Source: an uncultured Clostridia bacterium
GTDB lineage: Bacteria; Bacillota; Clostridia; Lachnospirales; CAG-274
Direction: 5' to 3'
DNA length: 64,000 nt
Assembly: GCA_947630475.1 (NCBI GenBank)
Contig: CANRHR010000002.1
Coordinates: 62,001-126,000 of the forward strand
The position numbers and the translations under genes are program-made. The notes below the pieces were generated by a model. That model searched no databases and had not been told where the DNA came from. It saw nothing but the letters and a program-made list of their open reading frames with translations. Positions 36,799 to 46,483 of the stretch are shown in pieces; within the stretch, counting starts at the first letter, position 1; each line of letters opens with the position of its first letter.

Positions 36799-38232
36799 AT
36801 GGCTAAAGAAAAATTGGTTACACAGATTACATCTATGGATGAGGATTTTGCTCAGTGGTATACAGATGTTGTCAAAAAAGCAGATCTTGTTGATTATTCA
36901 TCGGTAAGAGGATGCGTTATTCTGCGCCCGTATGGATATGCCATTTGGGAGCTTATTCAAAAGCAGCTTGATGAAAGATTTAAAGAAACAGGACATGAAA
37001 ATGTGTATATGCCTATGTTTATACCGGAAAGTCTTCTTCAAAAAGAAAAAGATCATGTTGAAGGCTTTGCTCCGGAAGTGGCTTGGGTAACTCACGGAGG
37101 CAGTGATAAACTTACTGAGCGCCTTTGTGTAAGACCGACCTCAGAAACTCTTTTTTGCGAGCATTATGCAAATGTTGTACAATCATACAGAGATTTGCCA
37201 AAGCTTTATAATCAATGGTGTTCTGTGGTAAGGTGGGAAAAAACCACAAGACCTTTCTTAAGAACTTTGGAGTTTTTATGGCAGGAAGGCCATACAGCTC
37301 ATGCAAGCGCAGAGCAGGCTCAGGAAGAAACTTTAAGAATGCTTGATGTTTATGCGAATTTTTGCAGTGATGTATTGGCAATACCGGTAATAAAAGGTAA
37401 AAAAACCGAAAAAGAAAAATTTGCAGGAGCTATGGCTACCTATACAATCGAGTCACTTATGCACGATGGAAAGGCTCTTCAAACAGGAACCAGCCATAAT
37501 TTTGGCGATGGCTTTGCAAGGGCATTTTCAATTCAGTATACAGATAAAGATAATAAACTTCAGTATGTTCATCAAACGTCTTGGGGAATGTCTACTAGGC
37601 TTATAGGAGCGCTGATAATGGTACACAGCGATGATGACGGTCTTGTACTTCCGCCTAAGGTTGCGCCGATTCAGCTTATTATAGTTCCGGTTAATCAAAA
37701 AAAGGAAGGTGTGCTTGAAAAGGCACAGCAGCTTAAAGAAAGGCTTTGCTCGGTTTGCAGAACTCGTCTTGATGACAGCGACAAATCACCGGGCTGGAAA
37801 TACAGCGAATACGAGATGAAAGGCGTTCCGCTAAGGCTTGAAATAGGCCCGAGAGATATTCAAAATAATCAATGTGTAATAGTAAGACGTGATACAAGAG
37901 AAAAAATAGTTGTAAATTTGGATGAAATAGAATCTGAAGTAAAGAAGCTTTTGGATATTATGCAAAATGATTTGCTTGAAAAGGCAACTCGTCACAGAGA
38001 TGCAAACACATTTACGGCATCAAATATGAAAGAGTTTGAAGAGCAGCTTAACAAAAAGCAGGGCTTCATTAAGGCAATGTGGTGCGGAAGTGAGGAGTGT
38101 GAAAATATTATAAAAGAAAAGACATCGGCAACGGCAAGATGTATTCCTTTTGAGCAGGAACATATTTCAGATGTATGCGTATGCTGCTCAAAGCCTGCCG
38201 ATAAGATGCTTTATTGGGGAAAGGCTTATTGA
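36799..38232 (+). CDS. proS: Prolyl-tRNA synthetase, archaeal/eukaryotic-like (short) type
   Basis: Charges tRNA-Pro. The 477-residue length and the absence of the bacterial insertion domain place it in the archaeal/eukaryotic-like ProRS type found in some Firmicutes. Class II motifs are [15 protein letters not shown] (motif 1), [16 protein letters not shown] (motif 2) and [13 protein letters not shown] with the [10 protein letters not shown] motif 3 region. A C-terminal zinc-type domain follows ([32 protein letters not shown]). AAAGGAG precedes the ATG. It is under T-box control and ends in a strong terminator. Confidence 0.96.
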   Translation: MAKEKLVTQITSMDEDFAQWYTDVVKKADLVDYSSVRGCVILRPYGYAIWELIQKQLDERFKETGHENVYMPMFIPESLLQKEKDHVEGFAPEVAWVTHGGSDKLTERLCVRPTSETLFCEHYANVVQSYRDLPKLYNQWCSVVRWEKTTRPFLRTLEFLWQEGHTAHASAEQAQEETLRMLDVYANFCSDVLAIPVIKGKKTEKEKFAGAMATYTIESLMHDGKALQTGTSHNFGDGFARAFSIQYTDKDNKLQYVHQTSWGMSTRLIGALIMVHSDDDGLVLPPKVAPIQLIIVPVNQKKEGVLEKAQQLKERLCSVCRTRLDDSDKSPGWKYSEYEMKGVPLRLEIGPRDIQNNQCVIVRRDTREKIVVNLDEIESEVKKLLDIMQNDLLEKATRHRDANTFTASNMKEFEEQLNKKQGFIKAMWCGSEECENIIKEKTSATARCIPFEQEHISDVCVCCSKPADKMLYWGKAY

Positions 38233-38272
38233 TTTGAGAAAAAGTAAATTTAAGCTTTATTGACAGTTTGAG

Positions 38273-38367
38273 AGCTGTTGCATAAGGATAGGGCAAGATA
38301 CAGTATATTTAATTTGGATAAAAAACCGTATCTTGTATATTCAATCCTTATTGCGACAGCTTTTTTT
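38273..38367 (+). terminator. Large terminator after proS
   Basis: AGCTGTTGCATAAGGAT (38273-38289) pairs with 38344-38361 with one bulge, an inner CAAGATAC/GTATCTTG stem extends it, and seven T follow. The rest of 38233-38529 holds the next promoter and nothing else visible. Confidence 0.85.
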
Positions 38368-38466
38368 AACAAATAAGTAAGTCAGATATAATCACTTTGT
38401 CATAAAAAAGCTATAGCAGCTAAAAAAATCTTAAAATTCTGTTTCTGTTTAAACCTTGCGTTGTTA

Positions 38467-38504
38467 TTGACAGACAGGCTTCATTATGTTAAATTATTAA
38501 TAAT
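38467..38504 (+). promoter_or_regulatory. Promoter and Per-box-like palindrome of the regulator/rubrerythrin operon
   Basis: -35 TTGACA at 38467-38472, 17 bp, -10 TAAATT. A perfect 12-bp palindrome ATTATTAATAAT (38493-38504) overlaps the -10 and the start region. It resembles the TTATAATNATTATAA Per box, which suggests autorepression by the regulator encoded next. Confidence 0.55.
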
Positions 38505-38529
38505 AAGTCCGAATATTAAAGGAGAATTT

Positions 38530-38925
38530 ATGAAAAGATTGCGAAGTTCCAAGCAAAGGCAAATGATCTTGGAGGCAGTTAAGGCAAGGCATGATCATCC
38601 CACTGCCGATCAAATATACATTGATGTGCGCAAAAAAAACACCAAAATAAGCAAAGGTACAGTATATCGCAATTTGGGCATTTTGGCAGCTAATGAAGAA
38701 ATACTTAATGTTAAGGTTTCGGCTGCCGACAGATATGATTCACGGTGTGATTATCATTATCATGCTTATTGCATAAGCTGTGGTAAAACATTTGATGTGC
38801 CGCTTAATTATAATCCACAGTATGATAATTTGGTTGAAAAAGAAACAGGATTTAAGGTTAAAAGGCATCGTTTGATTTTTGAAGGGCTATGCTGCGATTG
38901 CATGAAAGATAATAAATATGATTAG
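38530..38925 (+). CDS. Fur-family regulator, PerR-like
   Basis: A 131-residue metal-dependent repressor. The winged helix includes [30 protein letters not shown]. The dimerisation domain has the metal ligands [14 protein letters not shown] and the structural zinc partner CCDCM at the C terminus. The short form and the rubrerythrin fusion gene directly downstream favour a peroxide-sensing PerR role over iron control. AAAGGAG before ATG 38530 rules out the longer frame start at 38461. The stop codon overlaps the ribosome site of the next gene, so the two genes form one operon. A Per-box-like palindrome covers the promoter. Confidence 0.88.
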   Translation: MKRLRSSKQRQMILEAVKARHDHPTADQIYIDVRKKNTKISKGTVYRNLGILAANEEILNVKVSAADRYDSRCDYHYHAYCISCGKTFDVPLNYNPQYDNLVEKETGFKVKRHRLIFEGLCCDCMKDNKYD

Positions 38926-38936
38926 GAGGTATGTTT

Positions 38937-41036
38937 ATGGCAGTTTATAAATGTATAATTTGCGGAGCAATTTACGATGAAGAAAAAGAAGGAGTGCCTT
39001 TTTCAGAATTGGAATGTTGTCCTGTATGCAAAAAGCCGGTATCCAATCTTGTACCGATTGATGAAAATAAAGAAATAGCGGCAAAGCAATATTCGGAAAA
39101 TCTTAATTATGATCCGTCAACCGCAAGGGTAGATCATTCCGCCCGCTATATGGCTGAAATTCATGAAATGGCTGTTACTGGAAGTTCAATAAGCGGCTCT
39201 ATGGGTACAAAAATGCCAATGCCCAATTGGGATGATATTTTACTGCTTGGCGCACAGCTTAATCCTGCTCCCCTTAATGATGAAGCCCCTGTAGACACAG
39301 TTACAGTTATAGGAAAGCACGCAAAAAAACCAATGGTTCTCCAAAGCCCTGTTTATATATCACATATGTCTTTTGGAGCATTATCGCAGGAGGCAAAAAT
39401 TGCTCTTGCAAAAGGTTCCGCCATGGCAAAAACAGCTATGTGCAGCGGGGAGGGCGGAATTTTGCCCCAAGAAAAGCAAGAGTCGTATAAATATATATTT
39501 GAATATATTCCAAATAAATACAGTGTTACGGATGAAAACTTAAAATCAAGCGATGCTATCGAAATAAAGATAGGGCAGGGTACCAAACCGGGTATGGGCG
39601 GTCATTTGCCGGGAGAAAAAGTTACGGCGCAAATTGCTGAAATAAGAGGCAAAAAACAGGGTGAAGATATACAAAGCCCAAGCAAATTTTCGGAAATTAA
39701 CTCAAAAGAGGATCTTCGTGATATAGTTAATATGCTTCGCCAACGTTCGGACGGGCGTCCTATAGGGATAAAAATTGCAGCCGGAAATATAGAAAATGAT
39801 TTGCAGCACTGTGTATTTGCACAGCCTGATTTTATTACTGTGGACGGAAGAGGAGGAGCTACAGGCTCAAGCCCGTTTTTCCTGCGTGAGGCTTCATCTG
39901 TTCCTACAATTTATGCTCTTTATCGTGCAAGAAAGTATTTAGACAGCGTTAATTCTGATATATCACTTATTATTACAGGAGGACTTAGGGTATCGTCTGA
40001 TTTTGCCAAAGCTCTTGCTATGGGCGCAGATGCGGTTGCCGTTGCAAGCGCAGCTCTTATTGCCGCTGCCTGTCAGCAGTATCGTATATGCTCAAGCGGA
40101 AACTGCCCTGTCGGCATAGCCACACAGGATCCTGAGTTGAGGAAGAGATTTAATATTGATGCTGCCGCTCAAAGGGTAGCAAATTTTTTAAATGTATCTG
40201 CACAAGAGCTAAAGAGCTTTGCAAGGGTTACAGGAAATCATTCTGTTCATGATCTTTCAGTTAATAATTTAATAACAATCGATTATGATATTGCAAAATA
40301 TACGAACATTCGTCATGCAGGAGAAGCAAATGCTGATTACAGTTTAAATACCAAAACGGAGGGATTTAAAATGAAAAAATATAAGTGTAAATTATGCGGT
40401 GAAATATTTGAGGCGGCTGAAGGTGAAACTCCCATATGCCCAATATGCGGAGCAAGCGGTGAAAATTTGGAAGAAATTACAGAGGCAAACACCGCCTCCC
40501 AAAATAAGTATGCCGGCACACAGACAGAAAAAAATCTGCATACTGCTTTTGCGGGAGAATCCGAAGCAAGAAATAAATATACTTATTTTGCCTCTGCAGC
40601 AAAAAAAGAAGGTTTTGAGCAAATTGCAGCGCTGTTTCTTAAGACGGCTGAAAATGAAAAAGAACATGCAAAAATGTGGTTCAAAGAGCTTAACGCAATA
40701 GGAGATACGGCGCATAATCTTTCATCCGCAGCAGACGGCGAAAATTATGAATGGACAGATATGTATAAGGAATTTGCTAAGACAGCCGATGAAGAAGGCT
40801 TTCCGGAGCTGGCAGCCAAATTTAGAATGGTTGCCGCTATTGAAAAGCATCATGAAGAACGTTACCGTGCTTTGCTTAAAAATGTTGAAACGGCAAAGGT
40901 TTTTGAAAAGAGTGAAGTTAAGGTATGGGAATGTCGCAATTGCGGACATATAGTGGTAGGAACTAAGGCTCCGGAAATTTGTCCTGTATGCGCACATCCA
41001 CAAAGCTATTTTGAAATAAGTGAAAAAAATTATTAA
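38937..41036 (+). CDS. Fusion: rubredoxin / FMN glutamate-synthase-like / rubredoxin / rubrerythrin
   Basis: A 699-residue cytoplasmic fusion. The domains in order are a rubredoxin-like knuckle (CIICG...CPVCKKP, 1-45), a GltB-type FMN-binding core (about 60-470) with [23 protein letters not shown] and the cluster-type [15 protein letters not shown], a second rubredoxin-like knuckle ([22 protein letters not shown], from about 480), a rubrerythrin diiron domain ([27 protein letters not shown]) and a terminal rubredoxin ([10 protein letters not shown]...CPVC). Rubrerythrins reduce peroxide. AGGAGGT favours ATG 38937 over 38931. An internal ribosome site at 40358 could also start the rubrerythrin part alone. 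The glutamate-synthase-like part may serve as a flavin electron donor; that is inference. Confidence 0.88.
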   Translation: MAVYKCIICGAIYDEEKEGVPFSELECCPVCKKPVSNLVPIDENKEIAAKQYSENLNYDPSTARVDHSARYMAEIHEMAVTGSSISGSMGTKMPMPNWDDILLLGAQLNPAPLNDEAPVDTVTVIGKHAKKPMVLQSPVYISHMSFGALSQEAKIALAKGSAMAKTAMCSGEGGILPQEKQESYKYIFEYIPNKYSVTDENLKSSDAIEIKIGQGTKPGMGGHLPGEKVTAQIAEIRGKKQGEDIQSPSKFSEINSKEDLRDIVNMLRQRSDGRPIGIKIAAGNIENDLQHCVFAQPDFITVDGRGGATGSSPFFLREASSVPTIYALYRARKYLDSVNSDISLIITGGLRVSSDFAKALAMGADAVAVASAALIAAACQQYRICSSGNCPVGIATQDPELRKRFNIDAAAQRVANFLNVSAQELKSFARVTGNHSVHDLSVNNLITIDYDIAKYTNIRHAGEANADYSLNTKTEGFKMKKYKCKLCGEIFEAAEGETPICPICGASGENLEEITEANTASQNKYAGTQTEKNLHTAFAGESEARNKYTYFASAAKKEGFEQIAALFLKTAENEKEHAKMWFKELNAIGDTAHNLSSAADGENYEWTDMYKEFAKTADEEGFPELAAKFRMVAAIEKHHEERYRALLKNVETAKVFEKSEVKVWECRNCGHIVVGTKAPEICPVCAHPQSYFEISEKNY
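40357..40373 (+). promoter_or_regulatory. Internal ribosome site before the rubrerythrin part of the fusion
   Basis: GGAGGG followed by 7 nt and an in-frame ATG (40371) that opens [11 protein letters not shown], exactly where a stand-alone rubrerythrin would begin. No stop codon separates it from the upstream domain. Confidence 0.5.
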
Positions 41037-41061
41037 TAATATTTGTATAATTAAATTATTA

Positions 41062-41240
41062 CTGTCAATAAACCATATTTTGCTTAAGTAACTTAAAGCG
41101 CCGCAGACTTTTGATCCGCAGGCGGAATTTACTTTCGCCGAGGAAAACAGCGAGTTTCAAGGGGCTTTTAGCCCCGATGGAATGAGCTGTTTATACCTCT
41201 GTTTTCCCCTCGAAAAAGTTCGAATGGACTTTTTCGACAC
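41062..41240 (+). repeat. Family A structured repeat, copy 2
   Basis: About 180 bp, from CTGTCAATAAACC to TTTTTCGACAC. Compared with copy 1, the inner stem is GGGGCT-TTT-AGCCCC instead of GGGATT-TTT-AATCCC, which keeps pairing at two changed positions. The 3' hairpin CGAAAAAGT/ACTTTTTCG is kept. It fills the gap between the convergent rubrerythrin-fusion and queA genes and may serve as their terminator. Confidence 0.8.
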
Positions 41241-41265
41241 TAATTTGTGGTAGGTTTGATTGGTT

Positions 41266-42291
41266 TTAGATTATAAACATAGCATCGCCAAAGCTAAAAA
41301 ATCTGTATCTCTCTTTTATGGCGGCATCATAGGCATTTAAAACGTTTTCCCTGCCGGCCAGGGCGCTTACAAGCATTATAAGCGTTGATTCCGGCAGATG
41401 AAAATTAGTTATAAGCTTATTTACAGCCTTAAATTTATAACCGGGGCGGATAAAAATATCTGTAAATCCGCTTCCGGCTCTAACAAAACCGTTTTCATCG
41501 GCTATTGTTTCAAGAGTTCTTGTGCTTGTTGTGCCAACGGCAATAATGTTTTTGCCGTCTTTAATCGTTTCGTTTATAATATCAGCCTGTGATTGTTCTA
41601 TATAATAATATTCGGAGTGCATTTTATGCTCTTCTATATTTTCCGATTTAACAGGTCTGAATGTTCCTAAGCCTACATGGAGAGTAAGCTTTGCTGTTTT
41701 TATTCCTTTTTTTTGGATTTTTTCCAAAAGCTCTTCGCTAAAATGAAGACCCGCAGTGGGAGCGGCGGCAGAACCGTCGTTTTTTGCATATACTGTTTGA
41801 TATCTTGTTTTATCTTCAAGTTTTTCTTTTATATAAGGAGGAAGCGGCATTTGTCCGAGTTTATCTAAAATTTCTTCAAAAATGCCGTCATAATCAAATT
41901 TTATAATCCTGTTGCCTCCGTCGATAATTTCACATATACAAGCTTCCAAAACACCGCCGCCAAATATTATTTTATCGCCGATTCTCGCTTTTTTGCCGGG
42001 ATTAACAAGAGCTTCCCAATGATTAGAGTCTTTTCTTGAAAGAAGAAGAATTTCAACCTTAGCTCCGGTGTTTTTTCTTTCGCCTATAAGCCTTGCTGGT
42101 ATAACCTTTGTTTCGTTCATAACCAGACAATCTCCGGGCTCAAGCATATCTATTATATCTCTAAAATATTTGTGTTTTATTTCTCCGCTTTTTTTATCCA
42201 AAACCATAAGCCTTGAGCCTGCCCTGTCTTTAAGAGGAGTTTGAGCGATAAGCTCTTTAGGCAAATCAAAATAAAAATCCTTTTTTTTCAT
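41266..42291 (-). CDS. queA: tRNA preQ1 ribosyltransferase-isomerase QueA
   Basis: Transfers the ribosyl group of S-adenosylmethionine to preQ1 at tRNA position 34, giving epoxyqueuosine. At 341 residues it is of standard length. Recognisable segments are [77 protein letters not shown] and [27 protein letters not shown] site precedes the ATG. It lies 15 bp after the SpoIID-like gene and is probably the last gene of a three-gene unit starting with the GGDEF-EAL gene. No other queuosine gene is in the window. Confidence 0.96.
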   Translation of the reverse strand: MKKKDFYFDLPKELIAQTPLKDRAGSRLMVLDKKSGEIKHKYFRDIIDMLEPGDCLVMNETKVIPARLIGERKNTGAKVEILLLSRKDSNHWEALVNPGKKARIGDKIIFGGGVLEACICEIIDGGNRIIKFDYDGIFEEILDKLGQMPLPPYIKEKLEDKTRYQTVYAKNDGSAAAPTAGLHFSEELLEKIQKKGIKTAKLTLHVGLGTFRPVKSENIEEHKMHSEYYYIEQSQADIINETIKDGKNIIAVGTTSTRTLETIADENGFVRAGSGFTDIFIRPGYKFKAVNKLITNFHLPESTLIMLVSALAGRENVLNAYDAAIKERYRFFSFGDAMFII

Positions 42292-42306
42292 TTCGTTGTC
42301 CTTCCG

Positions 42307-43869
42307 CTATTTTAAAATTATACCTGTGTAATAATGTTTTAGTATTTGATCATATGTAAACCCGTTTTCAGCCATTGATTTTGCGCCGAATTGGCTCATA
42401 CCGACACCATGTCCCCAGCCTTTTCCGTTAAAAACAATGCCTTCGCTTTTTATGCTGAATGAAGATGTCAGCTCAGCGGCCGAATGAGATTTTAAAGCCG
42501 ATATACCGCCGCTGTCTACAGCAAAACAAGAGCTTACAGTTATATTATTTTGAGATGATGAAGAAACTGCAGAACAATTGTCCGAAAGCTCGGATAAACC
42601 ATCTTTAGATTGAGAATATAAATTATTTGGACCCAAAACGGGAGAGCTGTTAGGAGTATCCCCTATGGTAAAATTACGGCTTTCAAGGCTGCCGCCTGCG
42701 CTTGAAGCAAAAAATGTTCTTATGCTTTCACCCTCCAAAACTTTTTCTCCGGAGGTTCCTTTTAAGGTAAGCTTGTTCACTCTTCCGCTTATTGCGTCAT
42801 GTTGAGAAATTATTTCTGTAACTGTGCCTATACTGCCCGCAAGTGAGCTTAATTCAGCTTGCGTAAAGCTTCTGCTCCAAACTTTACCGCCTTTTTCGCT
42901 AAAATCTTCAACCGCTTTTAAATAGTCACATTCATAATTCCAAACACTTTTTGAATCGGCGCTGTAGCCGCCGTTTGAAGAGCAGTAAACGGCATTAATA
43001 GGTTTATCATCATAATATGCTTTTATTCCCTTTGTTTGATTGACGGCATCTGTAACAGACTGTGACTCTGATAAAGCGCCTTTATAAAGCTGACAGTGTG
43101 AAGCGTCACATATGTCATAACCTGAATCAATATGAGTATTTCTTTTAAATGAGCAATAGCTTCGGCACGCAACAGCCTGAGCTTTAAGGGCTTCAATATG
43201 CCATTGTTCGGGCATTTCCGAGCCGACTGCGGAATATAAATATTCCTCTGTATCCACAACATTTACGGCTGTTAATGAAGAGGAGTTATTTATAAATTCG
43301 ATAACGCCCCTGTAGGATCTTTCTCCAAGGGCAATAGGTTCCGAAGCTGTTGGTTTTATTTGAAGGCTGCTGTCTGAATCTGAAATAAGCGCAATATCTG
43401 ACGATGCATAAACATCTACAGCATTTTTACCGCAAACCACAGCTTCTGCGCTGATTTGAGATGCCTGCATATATCTGTTGGCTTCATCCAAACTGTTAAA
43501 CGCTCCGACATATACGCTGTAAATTCCGTTTCCGTTTAAAGCAGGATAAGCTGAGAATTGCCCATAAATTTTTTGGCATGAATTTAATGCATCATAATAG
43601 CTTTTAAATTTTTGAGTTAATTTTATATATGCCTTGTTTTCCGGCTTTACGCAAAAACCGTTTTGGCTTTTAAGCTCGCCGGAGGTTAAAAAACTGCCGT
43701 CTGCTTCAAAGCCGAAATTTATTTCATTGTTTGATATTTCAACAGAAGAAACGTTTTTGTATTTATATTCCAATCCAACCCTTATCATATCATTTTGAGA
43801 GCCATAGGCTATATTTAACGAAAAGAGAAAAAAGAGAAAAAAAACAATTGAAAATAAATATTTTTTCAT
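42307..43869 (-). CDS. SpoIID/LytB-domain secreted protein with SPOR-like region
   Basis: An exported peptidoglycan-active protein of about 520 residues. A signal segment (MKKYLFSIVFFLFFLFSLNIAYG) is followed by a SPOR-like region with GIYSVYVGAFNSLDEANRYM (about 110-150). The SpoIID domain comes next, with VDTEEYLYSAVGSEMPEQWHIEALKAQAVACRSY, AVYCSSNGGYSADSKSVW and a terminal GWGHGVGMSQFGAKSMAENG. SpoIID is a lytic transglycosylase needed for engulfment, but the SPOR-like part and non-sporulation neighbours favour a LytB-like paralogue. ATG 43869 fits AAAGGA better than the upstream TTG. It sits 21 bp after the GGDEF-EAL gene and 15 bp before queA. Confidence 0.85.
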   Translation of the reverse strand: MKKYLFSIVFFLFFLFSLNIAYGSQNDMIRVGLEYKYKNVSSVEISNNEINFGFEADGSFLTSGELKSQNGFCVKPENKAYIKLTQKFKSYYDALNSCQKIYGQFSAYPALNGNGIYSVYVGAFNSLDEANRYMQASQISAEAVVCGKNAVDVYASSDIALISDSDSSLQIKPTASEPIALGERSYRGVIEFINNSSSLTAVNVVDTEEYLYSAVGSEMPEQWHIEALKAQAVACRSYCSFKRNTHIDSGYDICDASHCQLYKGALSESQSVTDAVNQTKGIKAYYDDKPINAVYCSSNGGYSADSKSVWNYECDYLKAVEDFSEKGGKVWSRSFTQAELSSLAGSIGTVTEIISQHDAISGRVNKLTLKGTSGEKVLEGESIRTFFASSAGGSLESRNFTIGDTPNSSPVLGPNNLYSQSKDGLSELSDNCSAVSSSSQNNITVSSCFAVDSGGISALKSHSAAELTSSFSIKSEGIVFNGKGWGHGVGMSQFGAKSMAENGFTYDQILKHYYTGIILK

Positions 43870-43890
43870 ATTTTGTATCAATTCCTTTAT

Positions 43891-45897
43891 TTAATTTAAG
43901 TTATTTATATCGATAATTTCATTTTCGATATCTGAATTTAACTTTTTTATAAATTCTTTATTTGGTCTTGCAATATAAAATCCCTGCCCTAAATTAACAC
44001 CAAGCCTTATCAAAGTTTTAAGCTCGGCGTAAGTTTCTATTCCAACGGCAATTGTGGTGACTCTGTTTTCCTTTGCGGCTTTAACAAGCTTGCTTACAAA
44101 GGTTTGAGAATCACGCTTTAAGTTTATATCTCTTATAAGATAGCTGTCGATTTTTATATAGTCGGGTTTTATCTTGAATATATCCTTAAGATCGGCGAAT
44201 ATTCCCGTATAATTATCTATGGCTATTTTATCTCCGTTATCTTTTATGGAAGCGCATTTTTTATAAAAATAATTATCGGCGGAGCTTTCGGATACTTCTG
44301 GAACAAGGCAGTATCCGACTTCACTGTACAGCTGATTTATTCTTTTTGAATCCTCATTATTTAAAATTTTGTTATAAATCGTGTTATAAAACAACCTCTT
44401 GTCTTTAAAAAGCTCTTTATTTTTAAGAACTATTTCAAAGCAGTTAAATACGGTCATTTTTTCAATTACATATTGCATATTTTCCGATTGAGCTATTTCA
44501 AGTATCTCTGCGGGGAGCTTAAGGTCATCGCAATCTGTTCTCATAAGAGCTTCATAGCCGAAAACAGAGGCGTCGGAAAGATTAACTATGGGCTGAAAAA
44601 CATATTCCAACAAATTTTTGTCAATAATCTCATAAAATCTTTTAAGCTTATTTTCAATATATGCCGCTCTGTTGTATGCCATAAGAGAAAATGCATGGAC
44701 AGATCCGTAATACATGGTTCTGGATTCATAAAGGGCATAAGATGAATATTTAACAAGCTCATTTATGTTTCTGGCATCGTGAGGGTAGAGGCAGTAGCCT
44801 GCGGTTATTTTAAATTTATATTCACGTTTATCGGGCGCTGTAAATATTTCTTTATTTAATGCATTGATCCAATTTTCTATTTTTTTCCTTATATCTTCAT
44901 TGGGAGAATTATCGTAGAAGTAAATCAAAAATTCGTAGCCTGATTTTTTGCCGAAAATGCAATTTAAAGTTTGATTTATCATGGCCTTTTCGACGGCGTG
45001 AATATACATATCCCCAACCTTGTAGCCATAGGTGTCGTTGATTATTTTAAGGCTGTCAAGCTCAATTACTGCAAAACAGCCTATCGAATCGGGATTTTCG
45101 TTTATATGGAACTCAACCTGCTTTAAAAAATCTTCTTTCGAAAGCATATTTTCAATAGATACTTTTTCTTTATTCTGACTATAATTTTCAATTAGCTCTG
45201 CTCTTTTGGTTTCATCAACAAAAAATCCTATAATATCGGTTTCATTTTCCGAATAAAACATTTTAATGTAGGACATTTTATCGTTAAAAGTAATAAAAAA
45301 CAGACTGTTGTCATTTTGATAAGCAAATTTTTTGATGTTTTTTATCATAGCTTCAATACTGTCGGCTTTGAAGCTGTAAACATCGTCATTTTCTTCAAAA
45401 TCGGCTATATCAAGCAGTTTAACTGCGGATTTGTTGGCAATAGCTTGATTTCTTATTTTGTTTATTTCAAATACGCCTAAAATGTCGCCTTTTAAATTGT
45501 TTTCATTAAAAAATGTTGAGCGCATACGATATGGACGGCTGCATATTTTTTTTAAAAGAAGATCGATTTCATTTATGCCGGTTGGCTTAACAAACAAATC
45601 AGATTTTTTATATACAGAAGAGATACTTTTTTCAACATTTTTAAATTTTAGCTTAGTTATAATATATGCGGCGGCAAATTCAGCCGAAAATGCTAAAACA
45701 GCAAATAAAAAGGCAGCTAAAAAGAAATAAGCTTTATTATCAAGCATAATGATATGGATAAGAAAACCGAGATTAAGATCTGTAAACTTCATTAAAGTTA
45801 AAAAAATCATACAAAAAGAGGCAAAAAAAACAAATAAAAAGCTGACAATACAAAGACAGACAATAATATTTTTTAAAATATATTTCCTTATGCTCAT
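43891..45897 (-). CDS. Membrane GGDEF-EAL protein with degenerate motifs
   Basis: A 668-residue c-di-GMP signalling protein. Two N-terminal transmembrane helices (about 10-35 and 45-75) and a sensor-like stretch precede a GGDEF domain (about 240-400) whose motif reads SGYEF, so cyclase activity is unlikely. The EAL domain (about 415-660) keeps FQPIVNLSDASVFGYEALMR, the Glu of VPEVSES, IKID and the final Glu/Gln region, but the usual DDFG is IDNYTG, losing one metal-binding Asp. It may be a c-di-GMP binder or a weak phosphodiesterase. AAAGGAG precedes the ATG. It has a near-consensus promoter at 45936-45964 and heads the unit with the SpoIID-like gene and queA. Confidence 0.85.
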   Translation of the reverse strand: MSIRKYILKNIIVCLCIVSFLFVFFASFCMIFLTLMKFTDLNLGFLIHIIMLDNKAYFFLAAFLFAVLAFSAEFAAAYIITKLKFKNVEKSISSVYKKSDLFVKPTGINEIDLLLKKICSRPYRMRSTFFNENNLKGDILGVFEINKIRNQAIANKSAVKLLDIADFEENDDVYSFKADSIEAMIKNIKKFAYQNDNSLFFITFNDKMSYIKMFYSENETDIIGFFVDETKRAELIENYSQNKEKVSIENMLSKEDFLKQVEFHINENPDSIGCFAVIELDSLKIINDTYGYKVGDMYIHAVEKAMINQTLNCIFGKKSGYEFLIYFYDNSPNEDIRKKIENWINALNKEIFTAPDKREYKFKITAGYCLYPHDARNINELVKYSSYALYESRTMYYGSVHAFSLMAYNRAAYIENKLKRFYEIIDKNLLEYVFQPIVNLSDASVFGYEALMRTDCDDLKLPAEILEIAQSENMQYVIEKMTVFNCFEIVLKNKELFKDKRLFYNTIYNKILNNEDSKRINQLYSEVGYCLVPEVSESSADNYFYKKCASIKDNGDKIAIDNYTGIFADLKDIFKIKPDYIKIDSYLIRDINLKRDSQTFVSKLVKAAKENRVTTIAVGIETYAELKTLIRLGVNLGQGFYIARPNKEFIKKLNSDIENEIIDINNLN

Positions 45898-45935
45898 AAA
45901 AACTCTCCTTTCTCGAAAAATTTAACATATATTCA

Positions 45936-45964
45936 ATTATATTATTAAAAAATTTACTCGTCAA
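45936..45964 (-). promoter_or_regulatory. Sigma-A promoter of the GGDEF-EAL/SpoIID-like/queA unit
   Basis: Minus strand: -35 TTGACG, 17 bp, -10 TATAAT. Confidence 0.75.
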
Positions 45965-46025
45965 CAAGATATTTAAACCAATCTGATTTTGGGCGGAAAG
46001 ATAAACGACAGAGAGTATCCTATGG

Positions 46026-46054
46026 GTATATTGTCGGTCTTTTTTACATATATA
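46026..46054 (+). promoter_or_regulatory. Sigma-E-like sporulation promoter of spoIIID
   Basis: GTATATT, then 14 bp, then CATATATA fits the mother-cell sigma-E pattern (ATA-type -35, CATA-type -10). No sigma-A promoter is apparent here. spoIIID is a known sigma-E target in B. subtilis. Confidence 0.55.
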
Positions 46055-46087
46055 TATGTGAGCAGACATTTTAAGGAGGGCTTGTTT

Positions 46088-46336
46088 TTGAAAGCCTACA
46101 TTGAAAAAAGAGCGATTGAGATTGCAAAATTTATTGTAAAAAGCAATGCAACTGTAAGAGAAACAGCCAAAAAGTTTGGAATCAGCAAAAGTACGGTACA
46201 TAAGGATATTACCGAAAGACTGCTTAAGATAGATTCGTCGCTTGCAGGTGAAGCAAGAAAGGTTCTTGAGATAAATAAATCCGAAAGACATATAAGGGGA
46301 GGAATGGCGACAAGAAGAAAATATTTGGGCAAATGA
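46088..46336 (+). CDS. spoIIID: Sporulation transcription factor SpoIIID
   Basis: A mother-cell DNA-binding regulator of 82 residues. The helix-turn-helix is TVRETAKKFGISKSTVHKDIT, followed by the family's IDSSLAGEARKVLEINKSERHIRGGMATRRKY. The open frame extends upstream to 45989, but AAGGAGGG at 46073-46080 places the start at TTG 46088 (MKAYIEKRAIEIAKFIV), matching the family's usual N terminus. A sigma-E-like promoter is present upstream. The gene is monocistronic, ends in a bidirectional terminator, and shows that the organism belongs to a spore-forming lineage. Confidence 0.96.
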   Translation: MKAYIEKRAIEIAKFIVKSNATVRETAKKFGISKSTVHKDITERLLKIDSSLAGEARKVLEINKSERHIRGGMATRRKYLGK

Positions 46337-46361
46337 TGAAATGATATTTGTACTCATAATG

Positions 46362-46406
46362 ACCGACGGCGAGTAGCTGCCTAATAGGGTGAGGATGCTT
46401 GTCGGT
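46362..46406. repeat. Family B repeat, copy 7
   Basis: ACCGAC (46362-46367) pairs with GTCGGT (46401-46406) around GCCTAATAGGG. It lies just after spoIIID and before the terminator. Confidence 0.5.
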
Positions 46407-46411
46407 TAAAA

Positions 46412-46463
46412 ATACCCCTTAGTGCGACTTTATGCTTTATATATTGTCTAACTAAGGGGGTAT
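46412..46463. terminator. Bidirectional terminator after spoIIID
   Basis: ATACCCCTTAGT (46412-46423) pairs with ACTAAGGGGGTAT (46451-46463) with one bulged base, flanked by A-rich and T-rich ends. It separates convergent genes. Confidence 0.75.
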
Positions 46464-46483
46464 ATTTTAAGGCGATATAAAAC

